Source: Anaerolineae bacterium
Lineage (GTDB): Bacteria; Chloroflexota; Anaerolineae; J036; Brachytrichaceae
Assembly (NCBI GenBank): GCA_023511655.1
Contig: JAIMBB010000005.1
Location: forward strand, 1 to 54,306
Direction: 5' to 3'
Length of the DNA: 54,306 bases
A model generated the notes under the pieces. The model did not search any database and was not told the DNA's origin. It worked only from the letters and a program-made list of their open reading frames with translations. Shown here piece after piece: positions 40,199 through 49,088 of this stretch (the stretch's first letter is position 1; each line of letters starts with the position of its first letter). Made by a program: the position numbers and the translations under genes.

Positions 40199-41863
40199 GT
40201 GATACACTTCGGCGTCGTGTCGCCTTTCGTGCTGCTCATCGTGCTCATGGCGTCGCCGATGCTCGGCATCCTCTTCGCTGCGATCTTCGCTCAATCCGCT
40301 CGTATCCCCTCATCGTTGAGATCGCTGGCCTGGCTGCCGGCGGCGATCGGCGCCGGAGCTGCTCTGATCTCCGCATGGTTGCTGCGCGGGCAGCCAGCCT
40401 GGGAGGCGATCGTCGGGAACTGGTCGCCGGTGTCGTTCACGGGGCTGCCGCTGGCGCTGACGGGCTTCGTCCCCACAACCGCGGTTCTCATTGCCTGGAC
40501 CACGCTCTACTTCCTGGACAGTTTGAAGCTACCGGACGCCGACCCGTTCCAGAGGCATCCGGTGGCATCGGCGCTGCTCATCGCCTCGCTCACCATCGTC
40601 GCGCTCGGCAACAACCTGATCACGTTACTGGTCGGCTTGGGGCTGACCGATCTGCTTTCGGCTTATCTGGCCCTGCGCCGACAGGCCAACGAGCGCAACA
40701 CGTTGATCGGCCTCACGTTGAACGGCGTTTCGATCGCGCTGTTGACGCTGGTGGTCGCCGTGCATGCCGCGGGAGGCAACAGCCTGTATTTGCCCATGAC
40801 GCGCCTGACGCCGTCGGTGGCGCCGGCGCTTGCCCTGGCCATCGCGCTGCGGCTGGGCTTCGCGCCCTTTCGCACATCCGCCGACGTGTGGGGGGATATG
40901 CGCACGACGGCCAGCGCAGTCGGCGGTCTCCTGCTGCTCATCCGGCTTCCCACATTGGGCATCGTGCAGTTGCCGGCGTGGTTCTATGGGCTTGCCCTGG
41001 TCAGCGCACTGCTCACGCTCGCCATCGCCACCCTGCAAGCGGAGGAGGACGCAGCCGCATCTATTCCGTTCGTCAGGACGGCCGGCGTTTACCTGGCTGC
41101 CCTCAGCGCGACGCCGGCCGATGTGGGCGTGACCGCTGCCGCCGTGATCGCGTGGCTGATCGGCTCAACATTGATCGCCCAAACGAACACGCTGCAAGCC
41201 GAGTCAGTGCTGGTCGAGCGAGGACGACGCGCCATCCGTGTTGTCGGGGCGTTGGGATTGATCGGCCTGCCGCTTACGGTGGGCTTTATCGGCCAGGCCG
41301 GCGTCGTTGCGACATGGGCCAACCGCGGCCCGACCGGCTGGCTAATGATCCTGGCCTGGATAGCGTCGCTGGCACTCTTGGTCCATCTCACGCTCCACAT
41401 CGTCTTCGACACAACGAGACATGAGCAGCAAAAACATCTCGCTTTCGAGCCAACGGCACGGCTCGGGCAATTCGCACTGCGCGAAGTGATCGGCTGGTTG
41501 GCGGCAACCACGCCCATCGTGATCTTCGGCGTCGCGCCCGACTTGCTCGGCGCAGGCACGCTGATCGAGGTGGTCGGTCGCAACGGCATCGTCGGCTGGC
41601 TCGGATGGATGATTGCGATCGCCGTCGGTGCACTGCTCTGGCGGCTGAGTCCACGCTGGCGTCCCTTCACACGGGGCATCCGCGACCACGCCATCGCCGT
41701 GCTCGACCTGGGTTGGCTGCATAGCTTACTCGAAGGGGCAACGGCTCGTCTGCGTCGTCCGTTCGGCAGCGTGTTCACGTTTCTCGAAAGCGAGGGAGCT
41801 TTATTGTGGGCCATCATCGTCGCCTTGCTGGTGGTGCTGATCTCGCGACCGGGTGGACCGTAG
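40199..41863 (+). CDS. complex I/Mrp antiporter-like membrane protein (NuoL/M/N superfamily, diverged)
   Basis: 554 residues with about 14 hydrophobic segments and the general layout of proton-conducting NADH dehydrogenase/antiporter subunits. The segment LRLGFAPFRTSADVWGDM aligns with the family's K-x3-PFHxWxPD stretch, but the Lys is Arg and the His/Pro positions differ; LLVGLGLTDLLSAYLAL replaces the W/F-E-x3-L segment and lacks its Glu. It may not pump protons normally. No other Nuo subunit is adjacent. The GTG start at 40199 is uncertain; GTG 40217 and ATG 40247 are options. The stop TAG is part of the Shine-Dalgarno of the next gene, so the two are coupled. Confidence 0.75.
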   Translation: MIHFGVVSPFVLLIVLMASPMLGILFAAIFAQSARIPSSLRSLAWLPAAIGAGAALISAWLLRGQPAWEAIVGNWSPVSFTGLPLALTGFVPTTAVLIAWTTLYFLDSLKLPDADPFQRHPVASALLIASLTIVALGNNLITLLVGLGLTDLLSAYLALRRQANERNTLIGLTLNGVSIALLTLVVAVHAAGGNSLYLPMTRLTPSVAPALALAIALRLGFAPFRTSADVWGDMRTTASAVGGLLLLIRLPTLGIVQLPAWFYGLALVSALLTLAIATLQAEEDAAASIPFVRTAGVYLAALSATPADVGVTAAAVIAWLIGSTLIAQTNTLQAESVLVERGRRAIRVVGALGLIGLPLTVGFIGQAGVVATWANRGPTGWLMILAWIASLALLVHLTLHIVFDTTRHEQQKHLAFEPTARLGQFALREVIGWLAATTPIVIFGVAPDLLGAGTLIEVVGRNGIVGWLGWMIAIAVGALLWRLSPRWRPFTRGIRDHAIAVLDLGWLHSLLEGATARLRRPFGSVFTFLESEGALLWAIIVALLVVLISRPGGP

Positions 41864-41873
41864 GAGCCGAAGA

Positions 41874-42641
41874 GTGAAGCTGCGCCTTTGGCCGTTGCTC
41901 GCGTTCATTGCCCTGGCAAGCCTGGCCGCACTTGTGCCGGCGGATTGGTTGCGCCCCCTGGACCTGATCGGCAACGCTGTGTGCCATCGCATCCCTGAGC
42001 GGTCGTTCTTTGTAGCCGCCAGGCAACTGCCGGTGTGCGCGCGAGACACTGGCATGTTCTCCACAGCGCTGCTGGGGTTGCTCCTCTTCAGCGCGACGCT
42101 GCGCCGGCCGGCCGCCGATTTCCCCCCACGCCCTTACGCCTATCTGTTTGCAGCGTTCTTCGTCGCATGGGCCTTCGACGGGTTCAACTCGTACTGGTTA
42201 CTTGCCACCGGCCAGACGCTGATCTATGCACCGCAAAACTGGCTGCGCCTGACCACCGGCGCGGGCATGGGGATGGCCCTCAGCGTCTATGCAGTGGCGC
42301 TGGCCAATCAGGCTATCTGGCGCGCGCCAGAACGCGCGCCGGTGGTGAACTCGTGGACGGATGTGATGCAACTGGTGTTGATTGCGGCCGGGGTGATTGT
42401 CGTGGTCTTGTGGCGGCCGAATTTTTTGTTCGGGCCGATCGCGCTGACCAGCGGACTCGGTGTACTCGTCATGCTCACGCTCGTGAATGGGCTGTTGGTG
42501 CTCATCATCCTGCGACGACACGGCAGCATCCAACACGGGCGACAACTCGCGCTGCCGGCGTTGGCCGGCGCGGTGTTAACGCTCATCGAGATCGGCGCCA
42601 TCAACCTGCTGCGCGCCATCCTACTCCGGCAACTCGGCTGA
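41874..42641 (+). CDS. DUF2085 family membrane protein
   Basis: 255 residues, about six hydrophobic segments. The DUF2085 signature is present: NAVCHRIPERSFF (Cys/His) and LPVCARDTGMF (Cys). The conserved Cys/His may bind a metal or form a disulfide; the function of the family is unknown. GTG 41874 is chosen because TAGGAG sits 7 bases upstream, overlapping the stop of the complex-I-like gene. That coupling suggests the two membrane proteins work together (inference). Confidence 0.82.
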   Translation: MKLRLWPLLAFIALASLAALVPADWLRPLDLIGNAVCHRIPERSFFVAARQLPVCARDTGMFSTALLGLLLFSATLRRPAADFPPRPYAYLFAAFFVAWAFDGFNSYWLLATGQTLIYAPQNWLRLTTGAGMGMALSVYAVALANQAIWRAPERAPVVNSWTDVMQLVLIAAGVIVVVLWRPNFLFGPIALTSGLGVLVMLTLVNGLLVLIILRRHGSIQHGRQLALPALAGAVLTLIEIGAINLLRAILLRQLG

Positions 42642-42654
42642 GCATTCCACCCAC

Positions 42655-43674
42655 TCACGCCTCGCGGCTGCCCCACGTCTGCGCAAACAAGCGCATCCCG
42701 CCCTCGTCCGGCGCATCCACGAACCACAGCATGAAGTGGGTGATGCCTAAGGAGACGAAGTGGCGAATCTGCGCCTGCACCTCTTCTGGTGTGCCGATCA
42801 GCCAGGACTGGCGAATCCAGTCCGGCGGTTGCTCGGCTTCGCCGCGCACGTAGGCCAGCAGATCGGCCGGCCGCTCATGATCCGGCATGAGCGCCAGCAT
42901 TGCGTCTAGCTTGCGGCGCAAAGCAGCGTGATCCGGGGCGATGAGGATTTGCACCTCGTAAGTCTTCGCGATGTCATCGTAACTGCGGCCGACGCGGTTG
43001 CACGCAGCACGCAGATCGGCCAGGCGCTGCTGCAGGGCATGCCACCCCACCGGCGTACTGTTCCAGGCATCCGCATAGCGCGCAGCGGCCTCCAGCAGCA
43101 GCGGATGGGACTCCCCAATCCAGATGGGAGGATGCGGCTGCTGCAGCGGCCTGGGGGCGCACACTGCGTTCGACACCGTGTAGTGACGCCCGGCGAACGA
43201 GACCGGTTCGCGCATCGTCCACAGCGCCAGGGTCAGCTCCAGCCCCTCAATCATCTGCGCGATGCGGTCTTCGGCAGCATCGTCGGGGTGCAACCCGTAG
43301 GCCAGGAACTCCCGCGGCTGATTGCCATAGTCCACAAAGTGGATGTAGCGGCCGCCGCTGATCTGGTCGAGCGTGGCGGTCATTTTGGCGGTGAGCGCCG
43401 GATGGCGGAAGGCATTGTTGTAGTGGATGATGCCCAGCCGGGCATTGCGCGTGGCGCCGGCCAGGGCGCAGAGCGTCGTCCAACCCTCCAGGATCGCCTC
43501 GTCCTTGCCCAGCATCAGGTGGTCGGCCACCCACAGCGAGTGGTAACCGAGCGCGTCGGCCAGGCGTCCGAGCCGCATGGTGGTAGCAGCGTCCAGTTGC
43601 GAATAGGCCGGCGTGCGAAACAAGCGCGGGCCAGGCCAGGCGAAAATGGGGAGGCAAAAACCGAATTCAACCAT
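42655..43674 (-). CDS. LLM class flavin-dependent oxidoreductase
   Basis: 339-residue bacterial-luciferase-like TIM barrel that uses FMN or F420. Seen: GRLADALGYHSLWVADHLML near the N-terminus, RLGIIHYNNAFRHPALTAKM, LDQISGGR, PPIWIGES and a C-terminal LIGTPEEVQAQI. The substrate cannot be deduced. It is the last gene of a four-gene minus-strand operon; its start is 2 bases after the hydroxyacid dehydrogenase stop. It ends 13 bases from the convergent DUF2085 gene. Confidence 0.88.
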   Translation of the reverse strand: MVEFGFCLPIFAWPGPRLFRTPAYSQLDAATTMRLGRLADALGYHSLWVADHLMLGKDEAILEGWTTLCALAGATRNARLGIIHYNNAFRHPALTAKMTATLDQISGGRYIHFVDYGNQPREFLAYGLHPDDAAEDRIAQMIEGLELTLALWTMREPVSFAGRHYTVSNAVCAPRPLQQPHPPIWIGESHPLLLEAAARYADAWNSTPVGWHALQQRLADLRAACNRVGRSYDDIAKTYEVQILIAPDHAALRRKLDAMLALMPDHERPADLLAYVRGEAEQPPDWIRQSWLIGTPEEVQAQIRHFVSLGITHFMLWFVDAPDEGGMRLFAQTWGSREA

Positions 43675-43676
43675 CG

Positions 43677-44750
43677 CTAATCATCGGCAACACGAAAGGC
43701 AATCGGTTGACCATCGAGCACGCGCTTGACGTTGCCCCAAATCGCCTGCGAATCGCGCACATGGGTCCACACGCTCTGCCAGGCATCGTGCGGCGTAAGG
43801 GTGACGTGGTAACTCAGATCTTCGTGCAGCTCGTGCAACGGGTCATCCACCGGCAGCGGTTCATCATAGAACACATCCAGCCCTGCCCCACCCAACCGAC
43901 GTTCTCGCAGGGCGCGCACCAGCGCGGGCTGATCCACCAGCCTACCGCGCGCCGTATTGACGAAGAACGCCGTCGGCTTCATCAAACCGATCTCGCGCTC
44001 GCCAATGATGCGATGCGTCTTTTCGTTCAGCGCCAGGTGTATGCTCAGAATGTCGGCCTGTTTGAAGACTTCCTCCCACGGCACCCATTCTGCGCCATAA
44101 GCCTGTTCCAGTTCGGGAAAGCGAGCGATGTCCCAGAAGATCACGCGCATCTCGAAAGCTCTGGCGATGCGCGCCATCGGGCGGGCAATCTCGCCAAAAC
44201 CCAGCAGCCCCAATGTGCAATCACGAGCGAGTTGCAATCCAGGCGGAAACAGCCCCCAGCGATCCACATATTCGCGGCGCTGCATATACGGCCGGGTCTG
44301 CGGCAGGCGCTTGAGGTGATTCAGGATGAGCGCCCAGGCGTGTTCGGCCACGGCCAGATAGTTCACCATGGGCACGGCCGCCAGCGGAACGTTCAGCGCG
44401 CGCACTGCATCGAGCGGAATGCCGCGATAGTCCAGGCCGAGATGCTGCACCAAACGCAGCTTCCTGCCCTTGCGCAGCACATCGCCGGGCACCATCACTT
44501 TGTGGGCGATGAAGAAATCGGCCTCGGCGATGATCGCGTCCAGCGCCTGCGCATCGGTCACCGATTGGACGACGACGGCGTGGGGGGCAAGAAAGGCGTC
44601 CACAGTTTGAATACGCTGGCGGCCGGCCGGGTCTTCGCGCAGGAATTGCGCCTGCATGGAAGGTGGATATTCTTCCCAGGCGCGCATACCCCACAACACG
44701 TTGCCGACGGCATCCCACACCACGACGAGAGCAGGCTGGCCTTGCGTCAT
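43677..44750 (-). CDS. D-2-hydroxyacid dehydrogenase (NAD-binding)
   Basis: 357 residues. The NAD-binding domain carries GLLGFGEIARPMARIA, an Asp in IFWDIARF after the second strand (NAD preference), the catalytic Arg in NTARGRLVD, Glu in DVFYDEPLP and His in TLTPHDAW. It interconverts a D-2-hydroxyacid and 2-oxoacid. Its ATG overlaps the upstream Gfo/Idh/MocA stop by four bases. In this sugar-catabolic operon it may reduce or oxidise a sugar-acid intermediate (inference). Confidence 0.9.
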   Translation of the reverse strand: MTQGQPALVVVWDAVGNVLWGMRAWEEYPPSMQAQFLREDPAGRQRIQTVDAFLAPHAVVVQSVTDAQALDAIIAEADFFIAHKVMVPGDVLRKGRKLRLVQHLGLDYRGIPLDAVRALNVPLAAVPMVNYLAVAEHAWALILNHLKRLPQTRPYMQRREYVDRWGLFPPGLQLARDCTLGLLGFGEIARPMARIARAFEMRVIFWDIARFPELEQAYGAEWVPWEEVFKQADILSIHLALNEKTHRIIGEREIGLMKPTAFFVNTARGRLVDQPALVRALRERRLGGAGLDVFYDEPLPVDDPLHELHEDLSYHVTLTPHDAWQSVWTHVRDSQAIWGNVKRVLDGQPIAFRVADD

Positions 44751-45949
44751 GATGCGACCTCCAGTTCATCCTGGTATGCCGAAACCTCGCCCGACAACAG
44801 CTCCTCAATATGCACAGCCCGTCCCAGCCGCCCGGACTCCAGGAAGCCATATACCAGCGCGAGCGAGCGCAGGCCATCCTCGCCGCTCACCTCCGGCGGG
44901 CGGCCATCCAGGATGGCGCCAACGAAGTCATCGTATTCGATAGCCAGCAGATTGGCATCTACGTCGGCGAACTCCAAGCGGTAGCTGCCCAGGCGTTCGC
45001 CGCCGAACAGTGCCGCCGTAGTCGCGTCCAGGGCGAAATTGGGCACGAGCGCCAGTTGCTCTGCTTCGCTCAACGCAGCGTCTCGGCCATCGCGTCGCAC
45101 CGTAAGCTGCAGCGGCCGGCCGGTGCGGTCCATCGGAATGACCAGTGAACCGCCGGTGCCGTAGATTGCGCGGTGGAAGTAGTCGGCGCCACGGCCGGCC
45201 ATGCTCAGCATCCAGTTGCCGAGCGCTCCATCCCGGAAGCGCACCACGCCGACCGAGAGATCTTCGGCGTCGGCCGGATGCAGCACGCCGTCCGCTCCTT
45301 TGCGCTGCGCGTCCACGATGACATTCATGCCGGCCACGGCTTCGATGGGGCCAAGTAGATATTCGAGGATGTCGGTGTAGTGCACGCCCATATCCACCAC
45401 GATGCCGCACTTGCGACGCAGATGACGCCACGGAGTGATGACGACGAATTCGCCGCTGCCCGATGAGGCTTGCACGGCCAGGAAAGGCTTGCCGATGGCG
45501 CCGGTGTCCAGCAGGGCTTTGGCCAGGCGGTTGATCGGGTCGCGCCGGTAATTCTCGGCCACGGCCAGGATGCAGCCGCGCCGGCGCGCTGCTTGCACCA
45601 GACGCATGCCTTGCTTCACCGTCAGCGCGATGGGCTTCTCGACCATCACATGCACGCCGGCTTGCAACGCTTCCACGCCCAGCGCCACGTGAGCATCGGG
45701 CATCGTGGTAATGCTAATGGCATCGAGCGGCACTGCCGCGTGCATCTCGGCAAACGAGACGAAGACGCGCGGGCGCATGCCCAGCAGCGATTCGGCCAGG
45801 TCGGCGGCGCGCTCGGCGTTAGCAGGGACCAGGTCACATACCCCGCACAGCTCGAAACGCATCCGGCCGACCCGGCGCAGTTTGGCCATTCCTTTGATGT
45901 GGCGCAGGCCCATCACGCCACAACCGAAGAGAGCAAGGTTGAAGGTCAT
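44747..45949 (-). CDS. Gfo/Idh/MocA family oxidoreductase
   Basis: 400 residues. Rossmann motif LALFGCGVMGLRHIKGMA, SITTMPDAHVALGVEALQAGVH and the catalytic signature VEKPIALT, then a C-terminal sheet domain with VVDMGVHYTDILEYLLGP. It probably oxidises a sugar or sugar acid with NAD(P). It lies 37 bases after the isomerase gene and overlaps the hydroxyacid dehydrogenase (ATGA), so these genes are co-translated. Confidence 0.9.
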   Translation of the reverse strand: MTFNLALFGCGVMGLRHIKGMAKLRRVGRMRFELCGVCDLVPANAERAADLAESLLGMRPRVFVSFAEMHAAVPLDAISITTMPDAHVALGVEALQAGVHVMVEKPIALTVKQGMRLVQAARRRGCILAVAENYRRDPINRLAKALLDTGAIGKPFLAVQASSGSGEFVVITPWRHLRRKCGIVVDMGVHYTDILEYLLGPIEAVAGMNVIVDAQRKGADGVLHPADAEDLSVGVVRFRDGALGNWMLSMAGRGADYFHRAIYGTGGSLVIPMDRTGRPLQLTVRRDGRDAALSEAEQLALVPNFALDATTAALFGGERLGSYRLEFADVDANLLAIEYDDFVGAILDGRPPEVSGEDGLRSLALVYGFLESGRLGRAVHIEELLSGEVSAYQDELEVAS

Positions 45950-45986
45950 GTTACAGGTTTACAGTTTGTGCGTTGCATGCGCGGCG

Positions 45987-46760
45987 TCACGTGGAATGGC
46001 CGAGGCCATGCAGATAGGCAGCGTTGGCCTTAGCACTGTCCAGCGGCGAGGTTTTGCTCACGCTGTGCTCCACCACGCACCAGCCGGAGAAGCGCTGCGA
46101 CTCCAGTTCTCGCAGACAGGCAGCGAAGTCAATGCCGAGCGTGCCCTGCCCCATTTCCACGAATTCGCCACGCGCCCAATCTTTCAGATGCACATAGCCG
46201 AGTCGTGGACGGTATTTGCGCAAATGCGCCAGCGGGTCTTCACCCACCAGCGCGATGTGCGACACATCCAGGCACAAGGTCAATGTGCGCGTTTCGTTCA
46301 TCAACGCATCAATCTCGGCTTCGTTCTCGATGGTGCAACGGGTATGAGGATGATAGGCGACGCGCAGGCCGGCGCTGGCTGCGTAATCGGCCAGCTCCTC
46401 GCAGGCGCGCGCCAGGGCGCGGATGTCATGAGTTGTAGGCGGATGGGCACGCGGCCGCGCCGCGCCGACCAACCCATACGCCTGCGCTCCCATCTCGGCG
46501 GCGTAATCAATGCGACGCTTGTGAACGGCCAAATGTCGCTCGGATGCGGGCAGCTCGATGGTGCCGAAGAAGGTCGCCACTTGCAGATCGCCCAACAGGG
46601 TGTGCAGCCGGGCCGGCGGCCCCAACCAGTCGAGCGCGTGGTTGAACAGCTCGACCGCGCGCCAGCCAGCCGCGCGGATGTCATCGAATGCAGCCGATAA
46701 GTCGCACCATTCCCCCCAGTTGATGGTGCTATAGGCAAAGCGAAGCGCGCTCATAGGCAT
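45987..46760 (-). CDS. sugar phosphate isomerase/epimerase (inosose-dehydratase-like TIM barrel)
   Basis: 257-residue TIM barrel starting RFAYSTINWGE, similar to IolE-like enzymes. Active-site elements: AVELFNH (Glu), RVAYHPHTRCTIEN (His), LCLDVSHIAL (Asp/His), YVHLKDW (His/Lys/Asp) and WCVVEHS (Glu). ATG 46760 is given; ATG 46754 is as likely, and neither has a strong Shine-Dalgarno. First gene of the minus-strand operon, divergent from the IclR regulator 123 bases away. Confidence 0.87.
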   Translation of the reverse strand: MPMSALRFAYSTINWGEWCDLSAAFDDIRAAGWRAVELFNHALDWLGPPARLHTLLGDLQVATFFGTIELPASERHLAVHKRRIDYAAEMGAQAYGLVGAARPRAHPPTTHDIRALARACEELADYAASAGLRVAYHPHTRCTIENEAEIDALMNETRTLTLCLDVSHIALVGEDPLAHLRKYRPRLGYVHLKDWARGEFVEMGQGTLGIDFAACLRELESQRFSGWCVVEHSVSKTSPLDSAKANAAYLHGLGHST

Positions 46761-46883
46761 GTTCGAGCGTGAAATGAAAAGTCCAATTTGCGTAATACAA
46801 AAGTGTGTTTATCATAGTAGCAATATAGTTTAGGCATCTGAACCACAGAGTCAAATTACTGATTTGGAGGCAGGGGGAAGACC
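46761..46883. promoter_or_regulatory. divergent promoter region, isomerase operon / iclR-family gene
   Basis: 123 AT-rich bases. On the + strand TTGCGT, a 16-base spacer and TATCAT is a possible promoter for the regulator; the minus-strand promoter is less clear. The regulator probably binds here. Confidence 0.45.
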
Positions 46884-47741
46884 ATGCGCGAGGATACAGC
46901 GACCACGCAGGAGAACGAGAGGAACGCTACGGGCATTTTGCTATCGCTCAGGCGTGGCCTGCGCGTCCTCGAGGCAATCGCCACCAGCAACGGTGCCGCC
47001 ACTGCCAAGTGGTTGAGCCGAGAGACGGGCATCAAAATCGGGACGTGCTACCACATCCTGCGCACGCTGGAAGACGAAGGCTACGTGGTGCGGCTACCGG
47101 GCAGCCGGTTCGGCCTGGGCAGCCGGGTGGCGTTCTTGCACGACAGCTTTCGCGCTCACCTATCACCGCCGCCGGAGCTGCTGGACATCCTGACGCAGTT
47201 GCACGCCGAAGTGGGCGAGACGACCTACATCTCCGGCTGGTATGGCGACAACATCGTGTTGCAGCGCTACCTGGAAGGCACGAATGCCGTCCACGTGCGT
47301 TCGCTGGAGATCGGCTACTCCGGCTTTGCCCACGCGCGCGCCTCAGGCAAGGCCATCCTGGCCTTCCTGCCGGAAGAGCGTGTGCGGGCTTATCTGTTGG
47401 CCCATCCGATGAGCCGCCGCACGGCCAGCACCATCACCGATGTTGACCAGTTCATCGCCCATCTCAGACACATCGCGCGCCAGGGCTATGCCGTTGACCT
47501 GGAAGAGTTTGCCGATGGCGTGTGCTGCGTTTCGGCCGCCATCTTCGATCGCAGCGAGTTCCCCACCGGGGCATATACGGTCTCGCTCCCTGCCAGCCGC
47601 TTCGAGGAGAGAGTGCCAGCGCTGGCGAACGCGGTGAAGAGAGCCGCGATCCAGGCGTCCATTGCGCTGGGGTTCCTGGGAAAGTATCCGCCGGCCTCGC
47701 CTCTGCTGCGCACAGAGGCCGGGGAAGCAGCATCGCCGTGA
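46884..47741 (+). CDS. IclR-family transcriptional regulator
   Basis: 285 residues: N-terminal winged helix-turn-helix (SLRRGLRVLEAIATSNGAATAKWLSRETGIKIGTCYHILRTL, about 20-62, quoted in part as RRGLRVLEAIA and GTCYHILRTLEDEGYV) and a C-terminal IclR effector domain with AHARASGKAILAFLPEE and GYAVDLEEFADGVCCVSAAIFD. It should bind a sugar-derived effector and control the divergent catabolic genes and the transporter downstream. GGAGG/GGGGGAAG precedes ATG 46884. Confidence 0.9.
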   Translation: MREDTATTQENERNATGILLSLRRGLRVLEAIATSNGAATAKWLSRETGIKIGTCYHILRTLEDEGYVVRLPGSRFGLGSRVAFLHDSFRAHLSPPPELLDILTQLHAEVGETTYISGWYGDNIVLQRYLEGTNAVHVRSLEIGYSGFAHARASGKAILAFLPEERVRAYLLAHPMSRRTASTITDVDQFIAHLRHIARQGYAVDLEEFADGVCCVSAAIFDRSEFPTGAYTVSLPASRFEERVPALANAVKRAAIQASIALGFLGKYPPASPLLRTEAGEAASP

Positions 47742-47800
47742 ATGTCTCCCAGCCCCCAAGAAAGGAGGTGGTTCTCTTAGGAACGAATTACATCACTATT

Positions 47801-47812
47801 TCACTGCAGTGA
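47801..47812. promoter_or_regulatory. palindrome TCACTGCAGTGA, operator candidate
   Basis: Perfect 12-base palindrome, 120 bases upstream of the binding-protein start. Could be a site for the IclR-family regulator; no second copy was noticed. Confidence 0.3.
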
Positions 47813-47931
47813 TCGCTTGAAGGAATGCTTGAGACGAATTGTCAAGCCCTCCTCATCAGGCGATCCCCATTTGCAATGACCGAAGGGCATCTCTCTGCAA
47901 ACCAAGTTCGACTCTCACTTGGAGGTTTACC

Positions 47932-48068
47932 ATGATTCGTAAACTCGCTAACGCTTCTCGCAAGTACAGCCCGCGCTCGAAGAGTCCATTCGCGGCGCCA
48001 AGACGGTCGAGCAGGCCTTCAAGGATGCCGACGCAGAGATTCAGTCCTGCCTGGACACCGCGCAGTAA
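47932..48068 (+). pseudogene. remnant of extracellular sugar-binding protein gene (internal deletion)
   Basis: GGAGGT (47921-47926) and ATG 47932 begin MIRKLANASR, a normal start of a secreted protein. After about 10 codons the sequence jumps to a different frame and reads PALEESIRGAKTVEQAFKDA, then DAEIQSCLDTAQ and stop TAA (48066-48068). That is the C-terminal end of a family 1 solute-binding protein, here missing some 350-400 central codons. Position between the regulator and the MalFG-type permeases is where such a gene belongs. A real deletion or an assembly collapse. Confidence 0.75.
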
Positions 48069-48118
48069 ACATCGCGCCCAAGGCACGATGAAACTCGCGC
48101 GTTGATCGGTGACTGCAA

Positions 48119-48142
48119 GGGCCGGCACCCAGTGGCCGGCCC
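48119..48142 (+). terminator. intercistronic hairpin before the permease genes
   Basis: Perfect 8-base stem GGGCCGGC / GCCGGCCC with 8-base loop, 50 bases after the binding-protein stop and 19 before the permease start. Such hairpins between binding-protein and permease genes lower downstream expression or protect mRNA ends. Confidence 0.6.
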
Positions 48143-48161
48143 TTCCCCCGCCGAGGTGACG

Positions 48162-49088
48162 ATGGCTACCCAACTGACACCACTGCGCCGGACTCGCCAT
48201 AGCAAGTTATATTGGCGCGACACAATCGAGGGCTATGCGTTCATCATGCCCGTCATCCTGGGCCTGATCCTGTTCGTCTTCGGGCCGATGATCGCTTCGC
48301 TCTACATCAGCTTCACGGAATACAGCATTCTGCAGGCCCCGGTGTGGGTGGGGTTCCGCAACTACGTGGACATGTTCACCCGCGCGCCGCTGCGGGTGAT
48401 GCATTCGCTCTGGGTGACGATTGTCTATGCGGCGGCCTCGGTGCCGCTCGTGCTGGTTGCTGCGCTTGGCGCCGCTCTGCTGCTGAATCAGAAGTTGCGG
48501 GGGATGCGTTACTTCCGCACCATGCTCTACATCCCAACCGTCGTGCCGTTGGTGGCGACGATATTTGTATGGGGCTGGCTGCTCAACCCGTCCTACGGCC
48601 TGGTCAACGCCGCGCTCAAGCTGCTTGGCCTGCCCCCAGGAACGTGGCTATCCGAGCCGAACACGGCGCTGCCGACGTTGATCCTGTTGAGCGTGTGGGG
48701 GATCGGTGGGTCCATGGTGATCTTCCTGGCCGGCCTGCAAGGCATACCCGAATCACTATACGAGGCCGCCAAAATTGACGGAGCCAACGAGTGGCACACG
48801 TTCCGGCACATCACCCTGCCCCAGCTTTCGCCGACGATTTTCTTCCTGCTCATCACCGGGATCATTTCCGCTTTTCAATACTTCGCTCCGGCATTCATCT
48901 TGACCAGAGGCGGCCCGCTGTTCGCCACTTACTTCTACAATCTCAACCTGTACGAAAAGGCTTTTCGCTGGCAATTCATGGGATTGGCCTCGGCCATGGC
49001 CTGGCTGCTGTTCGTCATCATCATCGCACTCACCTACATCCTGTTCCGCTCGTCCAACGCCTGGGTGTTCTACGAGGTGAAAAGATGA
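48162..49088 (+). CDS. sugar ABC transporter permease (MalF/UgpA type)
   Basis: 308-residue permease with six hydrophobic segments and the EAA loop LYEAAKIDGANEWHTFRHI that docks the ATPase. Starts with a cytoplasmic basic tail and a first helix IEGYAFIMPVILGLILF. ATG 48162 has GAGGTG just upstream. The partner MalG-type gene overlaps by four bases. No ATPase gene is in the locus, as often found for systems sharing a common MsiK/UgpC-type ATPase. Confidence 0.92.
   Translation: MATQLTPLRRTRHSKLYWRDTIEGYAFIMPVILGLILFVFGPMIASLYISFTEYSILQAPVWVGFRNYVDMFTRAPLRVMHSLWVTIVYAAASVPLVLVAALGAALLLNQKLRGMRYFRTMLYIPTVVPLVATIFVWGWLLNPSYGLVNAALKLLGLPPGTWLSEPNTALPTLILLSVWGIGGSMVIFLAGLQGIPESLYEAAKIDGANEWHTFRHITLPQLSPTIFFLLITGIISAFQYFAPAFILTRGGPLFATYFYNLNLYEKAFRWQFMGLASAMAWLLFVIIIALTYILFRSSNAWVFYEVKR

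Larger units (their letters stand above)
47742..48161 (+). other. 420-base gap between iclR-family gene and first permease
   Basis: It holds a 12-base palindrome (47801-47812), a strong Shine-Dalgarno plus start codon, the remnant of a sugar-binding-protein gene (47932-48068) and an intercistronic hairpin (48119-48142). No intact gene is present. Confidence 0.7.

Noticed and set aside
43707-44984. 425-codon open frame antisense to the D-2-hydroxyacid dehydrogenase
   Set aside because: Shadow frame, rich in His/Arg/Gln, with no recognisable domain; the opposite strand is clearly coding.
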